Positions 57,665 to 64,000 of a DNA stretch of 64,000 nucleotides are shown here, piece after piece; position 1 is the first letter of the stretch, and the number at the start of each line of letters is the position of its first letter. A program made the translations under genes and the position numbers. Source of the stretch: Daucus carota subsp. sativus (Eukaryota > Streptophyta > Magnoliopsida > Apiales > Apiaceae); assembly GCF_001625215.2 (NCBI RefSeq), contig NC_030381.2, positions 38,438,689 through 38,502,688 on the forward strand, read 5' to 3'. The notes under the pieces were generated by a model. That model did no database searches and was not told the origin of the DNA. It saw nothing but the letters and a program-made list of their open reading frames with translations.

Positions 57665-60093
57665 GTGAGAAAGGTTTCTGTGAGATTATAGAGAATAACG
57701 GAAACAGATATCGTGATAAACAGATAAAAGATTTGACTTCGACAAATTGAGAAGTTGAATTGGAGCCAAATCTAGAAAATGCAGAAAGCTGTGGCTGTGA
57801 AATCTTTAAGACAGGCTTATGGATGACGGTGGACTTTGAGCTTTCATCAACCCATATTTATAGTGTTTTGCTAAGGTGATTACTCAAATATTAAATCCAG
57901 TAAAGAGAAGTATAAGCATATATGACAATATTTGTTTGGATAAGAAGAATGCCCCTGGAGATTTTCTGAAAATGACCCTTTGTGCTACAAACAAGTTGAC
58001 ATGTGGGATCATGTTACAAATACGTACGCTCATATAGCTATAACCCATATATCTTCAAATGTCCGTGCTATAACTATGCAGTTATGAAATGATAAAAAAA
58101 TTCTTCAAGTGCTTCAGGGCATAAATAACTTTTTAATGATCAACTATCAAAAGCAAGGTTACAGGGTATAAATGATAAGGGGCAGAAAGGCGGGGAACCA
58201 ATTCTAAGGAAGCTGTAAGAAAAAAAACCTGTATGGTTTATTTCACAAACACTTGTTCTTGGTGAAGTAGGTAATCAGTTCTGCAAATGCTAATAGTGCA
58301 GGTATATATGCAGTAAAATTAAGATAATAGCTTAATATAGAGTATAGACTCCGTATAAGGGAAAACTGTACAATTTAGAAAAAATATATTTAACTAATAA
58401 GACCAGATTTAAAGCGAAATCACTTGTAACTGGCTTCTTGCAGGGTCCATATCAGTGTTATATTGGTAGGATTCTTCAGTTGAGGTTGCAAAAGGTAAGT
58501 GTTTATCCAATTCAATTCCACTTTCTGGTATTGGTCCCCTGTCAACCCTGTGGCTTAAGAATTCATGCAAAAACTTAAGATCGAGGATAATGACTGACTA
58601 TAAGCTATATATGTAAAAACTTCAAACTAATTGATGGTTAATCATGATAGAATCTGAAGAGTAGAGTATACTTAAGATAATTTTAATATCCGGAACCTAA
58701 TCTCTCACAGTAATGATAAGCATAAACTATCTTTTCCTGGTTGATAAACGATGATAGATGAACCTGATTAAGATAACAAAGATTAGCAAAACCAAAAGTG
58801 ACAAAACATAGAAATGAAAGTAAAGTATCATCATATGATTCTCACTGTCACAGTGGAATCTAATACATCAAAAGATCTACTTTTATTCCTTCAGGATGAG
58901 AGTTACCACAAAAGAATCATACTAGAAGAGCTTAGGAATTGCCAACTAATTGCTCGTCTGTTAGATGTCAGCTAATGTCTCGTAGCCAAGCACGAGGGGC
59001 CAAGAAGATAAGACATGTCCATGCTGTAGAGGTATCATCTGCAATTCTTTCTAGGCCTTGCATTACTCCAAAGGTCATGTAACATATATCCTTTTCTGTA
59101 TTAGGAAATCCACTAGTGATCACCATATCACACGTTCCATTACAATGATGCATCTTGATGCAAACTTCACTAATTTATTGTCTGCAAGAAATTCTTTTAA
59201 AAAAAATCTAGAGCTGGTGTGTTTTCTTGGTCTTAAATATCTGAAGAGAATTTCAGATATTGCTGCAAAGTAGTTATAGAGTGTTAGTTTGGGTAAACAT
59301 ACACCTGCCAATGGCACATTTGCACATCGGATAGAATAGGAGATCTTATCTTTCATGAATAAATTGCATTAGTTCAAGTTTTAAGCACTAGCCTTATATC
59401 CTTATATGACTGTTACCAACATATTAAGGGTATCTGATTTTTAAATTTGTGAATTGGCTATGTTAAGTGTTGCGTTAACTGGCTACATTACCAAATTACC
59501 AATTCATACGACAGATTTTGTTACAACAGAATATTGTGGCTTTCCTTTTTCTTTTCATTTCTTAAGAAAATTTTATTTGCACAGTGCATGAATTGATAGG
59601 TCCTTAGGGTATCTTCTACAGTTCTTCATGTAAGAATTTTAAGCAGACTTATCAAATATAGTTATCCTTGGTGTTCAGTCATCTTGATAAGCATCTCCTT
59701 GGTTCAATCTTTTCCTTTTCTTCCCTTGCCGACGGCTTCCATTTGGCCTACTTGATCTGCACAGAGCAGGAATCTTGTTGAAAAGTAATCAACTTGATAA
59801 ACACAATATCCTTCTCCATCTTCATGGATGCTTCGAAACTAATCAGGAATGCAGAGAAAGCATCTAACCACAATAACATATTAAATAAAAGGTCAGAGTA
59901 TCTCTCAGAGAAATGTCTCCTTTTCACTCCAACACTAAAAACATTAACATCAAAAAGAGGCGTCACTCAAGCGTCTATATATAGTGCCTTGATCAAGTTC
60001 AAATAACAACAAGTCTTACCAACAATCAAGCTTATTACTAGAAACTACTCCAAATCTTCGGCTTTCAGTTAGAAATATCATTAACAATCAGCA
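57665..60093. other. Intergenic DNA between divergent cluster halves
   Basis: About 2.4 kb between the minus-strand pseudogene and the plus-strand gene at 60094. Only scattered short frames; I recognise no gene. Confidence 0.45.
59975..59984 (+). promoter_or_regulatory. TATA box of the CSMS glutaredoxin gene
   Basis: CTATATATAG about 110 bp upstream of the ATG at 60094. Confidence 0.65.
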
Positions 60094-60402
60094 ATGGCAT
60101 TGGTCACAAGATTAGGCTCTGAATATCCAGTTGTGATTTTCAGCAAAAGCTCTTGTTCCATGTCTCATTCGATCAAGTCACTTTTAAGCAGTTTTGGAGC
60201 AAACCTCAGAGTTTATGAGATTGATGAAGACTCAAATGGCCAGCAAATGGAAACGGAACTCAAGGCATTAGGACGCAAGCCAAGCGTTCCAGCTGTTTTC
60301 ATAGGGCAGGAACTAATAGGCGGTTCGAATGAAATTTTTAGCCTCCACCTCAAGGGAAAGCTAGTTCCATTGCTCTTAAATGCTAATGCAATATGGCTGT
60401 AA
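60094..60402 (+). CDS. CC-type-like glutaredoxin with unusual CSMS active site
   Basis: Intronless, 102 residues, ATG at 60094. VVIFSKSSCSMSHSIKSLL shows the active site as CSMS at about residues 21-24: only the first cysteine of the CC-type CCMC/CCMS site remains. The rest is standard: VYEIDEDSNGQQMETELKAL, the SVPAVFIGQELIGGSNEIFS segment with the cis-proline and glutathione-binding region, LVPLLL and a terminal AIWL motif, which in ROXY proteins aids TGA interaction. It is highly similar to the gene at 62693, so the two are recent tandem copies on the same strand. It should be a monothiol-type protein; function inferred only from the family. Confidence 0.95.
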   Translation: MALVTRLGSEYPVVIFSKSSCSMSHSIKSLLSSFGANLRVYEIDEDSNGQQMETELKALGRKPSVPAVFIGQELIGGSNEIFSLHLKGKLVPLLLNANAIWL

Positions 60403-61613
60403 AGAAGATACACACAGCTAATAATGCTCAGACCATGATTAGTGTATTTGGAGTCACTGGTATATTAAACAGCATGTTAAGCTGTTATGTACTGTAATAG
60501 AGTCTATAGAGAACCTAAATATGTTTTAACTCCTATGTAACTTCTCTTTTCCCTATATGTTTTGTTTAAAACATGAATAATAAACAGTTTTGTGAATTCA
60601 AATCTCGATATATATTCTCTCATAAACTAGACAAATCTCCAGTATCTGATGAAAAAAGTAGGCATAAACTCTTCACAGATATGAAAATGCCAACAGAAAA
60701 TTATGGATAACACTCTAGTAAATTCAGTCAATTTTCTGCACTTATTTAGTGTGAAAAGTATTAGTACAAGTTTACAACATGATTTTCTACTATAAGTGCA
60801 GAAAGGTACTAGCTAGCCTCCTCTATGCATATACAAATTTTAGATATATTTTTATGCTTTTCGCTCATATTAAGCACGGAAATATTGGCCAGAACCATAT
60901 ATAATTAGCTGCAGACAAGACCCTTGATTAGATAAGCAGTGTTGTGCATTGTGCAAGACTCCACCATTGCTGATATAACTTAGAATCATCAAAATATCAT
61001 TATTGATCACAAAACCGGGGTGAAGTCGACGGTGATCAGCACATGTCTCTGTCATATTAATGAACTGACATTACTCAATAAAGCATAGAGTGCCTCTTTC
61101 AAATTTCAGTTTGAAAAGAGGCGGGAAACCTTCTCTTGTCATGCAGTAATTGAAGGATTATCTTGTTAAAATTAAAGAATATGAATTATTACAACAATTT
61201 TAAATATAACAAAGTTTGCGGAATTTTTTTAGAAAATTCTCAGTGATGATTATGTGTTCACCTTGCTTGCCATTTTATAATGCATGATTAAATTGCTTAA
61301 AAACCCTATGTCCGTGTAAAATGTGTTGTTCAATCTCTGAGAATCTAACATAACAGACAGCTACCGAAATAAAGTTCGACTGATAGGATAACAAAGGAAT
61401 TTGTCTCAACGAAGATAACTGGCCTTTTGCTCTACCTACAGCCAGTTATGCTTAATTGAATCCACTAGTACACTCCAGATAGAACATCTACCTAGGTTAC
61501 CTTTGTTTCATCTCACATGTGCTTTCCTTGAGTTGGTAAAACCAGGATTTTAAGAGAGTAGCAATTAAATATAATTTTCAAAATTCCGAGTACCAAAATC
61601 TAATGATTTTAAA

Positions 61614-61880
61614 TGTCAGAGTTCAAAGTATACTTTTGTACTTATTTATGATAGTCAGTAAGGTCTATGACATGTAGAACATAAGTCAGTTCCGACCTGA
61701 TTCCGCCACCGCTTTGTAGCTGTATTTTATGTCCCTACAAGCGAAAAACATGCATGTCAGAGTTCATATACGTTTTCTACTTATTTATGATAGTCGGCAA
61801 GGTCTATGACATGCATAAAATGAGTCAGTTCCGACCTGATTCCGCCACTGCTCTGTATTGTATTATATGTCTCTACAACC
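61614..61880. repeat. Tandem duplication of about 141 bp
   Basis: Two adjacent copies from TGTCAGAGTTCA (61614 and 61755), both containing CTATGACATG and CAGTTCCGACCTGATTCCGCC. They lie about 0.8 kb upstream of the CCMS glutaredoxin gene. Confidence 0.9.
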
Positions 61881-62572
61881 GAGCATAATTAACTACTGTA
61901 CTATTGTTTTCAGAGAATGTTGCAGGTACAAACATACGTGGCCAAATCCGATACCTGATATGTACCATATCGTACTTATATTATCATCAATAAAGGAAAG
62001 ATTATGCCTTCGTACCGTTGAAACATACTAGTCATGAAATGTCAAAAAGAAAACAAAAAAGAGGGATCGATAGCCCATACAATTGATTTGGAAATCTCAG
62101 AGATCATATATCAGACAAGTATTCTTCAACCTGTTGTGTCCAAGCAGGGGAATATATAGCGAAAAGGACGGTGCTCTAGGCCAATGTGGTACGTGTTTCG
62201 ACAGCTTATTAGCCTTTCAGTTCTCAGAGTGATAATTGGAATCTTCATAAGTACTAGCAAGTAGCAGAAGTGTGTAGATTTCATGATACTGCAAGTTGGC
62301 GTTTATCTTCTGGAGAAATCACCTGATTATATAAAATCAAGAATATTGAAGAAATCGCGAAGAACGTGTGTGCACCAAAGATATAAAGTCCTTGAAGAAT
62401 ATGCATTCTATCAACTTACAGTTTTTTTTGCGTGTCAATATTCCACTGGTTTGCAACTTGCTTTATTCCTTGTAGATTTTCATTATCAATCAATGATTTG
62501 GTTATCTCGGAATCCACTCATATCATTTCACAACTATTTTTTGTCAAGTCGGAACAGAGTTGCAAGCTGCAC

Positions 62573-62580
62573 TATAAATA
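62573..62580 (+). promoter_or_regulatory. TATA box of the CCMS glutaredoxin gene
   Basis: TATAAATA about 113 bp upstream of the ATG at 62693. Confidence 0.7.
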
Positions 62581-62692
62581 GAGTCCCCTCTGAGCCTTGA
62601 GACCTCAAGCTTCTTCACAACAGACTCTGAGCTCAAGTCTTGTAATAATCTCCAGAACCAACATAAGTATTTGATAATCTTGTATCTGAGAA

Positions 62693-63001
62693 ATGGCTTT
62701 GGTGACAATGCTAGGGGCCGAATATCCAGTGGTGATATTCAGCAAAAGCTCATGTTGCATGTCACACAGCATCAAGACACTGATATCCAGCTTTGGTGCA
62801 AATCCAGTGGTTTACGAGCTCGATGAACAGGTGAATGGGCAACAGATGGAAAGAGAACTGAAGGCATTAGGGCGCAAGCCGGTCATACCAGCTGTTTTCA
62901 TAGGGAAGGAGCTCATTGGCGGTCCTAATGAGGTCATGAGTCTCCATGTCAAGGGAAAGCTAGTGCCATTGCTCTTGCAGGCTAAAGCGATATGGCTGTA
63001 A
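62693..63001 (+). CDS. CC-type (ROXY) glutaredoxin with CCMS active site
   Basis: Intronless, 102 residues, ATG at 62693. VVIFSKSSCCMSHSIKTLI shows the CCMS active site (residues about 21-24), the class found in the Arabidopsis monothiol GRXS1-S8 group. Then VYELDEQVNGQQMERELKAL, KPVIPAVFIGKELIGGPNEV, LVPLLL and the C-terminal AIWL motif. It differs from the 60094 gene at a modest number of positions and shares its length and ends, so they arose by tandem duplication. In Arabidopsis such S-type copies are often regulated by nitrate and repress primary root growth; that role here is inference by family only. Confidence 0.95.
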   Translation: MALVTMLGAEYPVVIFSKSSCCMSHSIKTLISSFGANPVVYELDEQVNGQQMERELKALGRKPVIPAVFIGKELIGGPNEVMSLHVKGKLVPLLLQAKAIWL

Positions 63002-64000
63002 AGGAACTAATTAATTTTAGTACCATGATTAATCTCTGGTTAATAGTGTCAGCTCACTGTTTATCAGGAGCTTCGGCCTTTTTTGTAAAATTTTACATGC
63101 ACGTGTTTAACTGCGAGGACAATCAACCTATTATGTATGAGGTCTATCTATGTTAATGTAAAACCTTTATCTTATATATGAAAAGAGACTATGATTAATG
63201 GTTTTGTTGATAACTGGTCTTAGCTCTGATACCATATTGAGAACCAGTCCATCTAAAACCTTAAGGTGTTAGGAGAACCTTAAGGTGTTAGGAGGAGGGC
63301 TTATCAGGATCATATTTTATTTTAACAGCTTGATCGATGAATCTTTCACCAAATTTGCAGGACATGCTGTTTAAGTAACCACTAAATGTCTCAAAATGTT
63401 TCCATATTGGGCATCTGACACAGTCTATAGTATACTGTCAGCATCTTTGTAGCTTTCGCCACGATAGAAAAAGTATGGAATATAAGCTCCAGCCAGTGGC
63501 CCAAAAGGCATGCAAATTGATTATGGATACAAAAGAAGTGTTTTCATTTAGTTATGCCTATTATGCTAGGACTCGACAGAGTACAGAGTTATATTGTGAG
63601 CCTGATATCTGTCAAGACAAGCACTAGTAGGCAGTTAAAGTATTTCTTACCTTTTAGCAATTTGTAGTCAGTTCTGATACTAGCTTGCTAGAAGAACCAG
63701 GGGGGAGCATTGTGGGCTGGAGCCTGGCCGACTTTGAAAAATAAAGCTTGTGAAAGTTTGTTAGCCTGGCTGTTAAGATCCTGGTTCCGCCATGCCTTGT
63801 TGTTAAGTGACCAGATCTCGTTGAACCCGAGTCTCCCACAAGCCTGAGCTATGATATCATGTTAAGTGATTAGTTCTCCCAAAACCTCAAGTGTTGGAAA
63901 GATGTCACATTTTTGCAAATTTAATATATTGAGAATATGTGATATGCCGGAAAAAAAAAAGTGAAGAAAAAGCATGTAGCAAAAAATTACAAGTGCCTAA
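63002..64000. other. Spacer with LTR-primer-site-like remnants
   Basis: GCTCTGATACCA at 63223-63234 is the exact reverse complement of the copia Met-tRNA primer site, followed by ATATTGAGAACCAGTCCATC and AAAACCTTAAGGTGTT. A related, mutated copy (GCTATGATATCA at 63848-63859, then AAAACCTCAAGTGTTGG) follows about 625 bp later. No LTR pair or coding sequence is visible. The motif suggests decayed LTR-element ends on the minus strand. Confidence 0.4.

Larger units (their letters stand above)
60403..62692. other. Intergenic DNA between the two plus-strand glutaredoxin genes
   Basis: About 2.3 kb. A tandem duplication at 61614-61880 is listed separately. The rest is 3' UTR of the upstream gene, spacer and promoter of the next. 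The plus-strand frame at 62283-62600 does not look like a gene. Confidence 0.5.

Overview
This window looks like nuclear DNA of a flowering plant, most likely a eudicot. The genes have many short exons with GT-AG introns, the intergenic DNA is very AT-rich, and the gene families are typical of land plants: a NO VEIN-like protein, a classical arabinogalactan protein, a CONSTANS-like B-box factor, a CHY/RING E3 ligase, plant CAP10 glycosyltransferases and CC-type glutaredoxins. The transposons are also plant types: copia, a gypsy-type solo LTR, Helitrons, MULE and hAT elements, and MITEs. An asterid such as Apiales is possible, but that is only an impression. There are no bacterial operons, CRISPR arrays or tRNA genes.

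Layout. 1-6,670 (-): 5' half of a NO VEIN-like gene, running off the left edge. 6,879-12,235: a transposon-rich stretch with a small Helitron, a gypsy-type solo LTR (8,376-10,831, 5-bp target duplication) containing a poly(A)-tailed retroposed insertion with a 33-bp duplication, and a second Helitron. 13,608-14,000 (+): arabinogalactan protein. 16,262-18,144 (+): a young copia element encoding only Gag and protease. 18,598-21,349 (-): CONSTANS-like gene. 21,878-26,725: repeats, including a GC-rich palindromic block, a 2.3-kb Helitron and two MITEs. 27,661-33,207 (-): complete 12-exon MIEL1-like E3 ligase, with a 950-bp MULE-like element made of TTGCAA palindromes 185 bp upstream of its start codon. 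34,895-40,807 (-): a tandem pair of CAP10 (GT90-type) glycosyltransferases. 42,849-50,368: MITEs, an F-box gene remnant and a duplicated 1.7-1.9 kb block carrying a retroelement-associated ORF. 50,809-53,586: a Stowaway-like MITE, a hAT element and a second copy of the MULE-like MITE. 54,883-63,001: a CC-type glutaredoxin cluster of three intact genes and one pseudogene. The last kilobase holds remnants with an LTR-primer-site-like motif.

The genes do not form a pathway. The local themes are tandem gene amplification (CAP10 pair, glutaredoxin cluster) and repeated insertion of non-autonomous transposons, several close to promoters. Exon coordinates come from reading splice sites and comparing with remembered family sequences. 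No alignment or transcript data were available.
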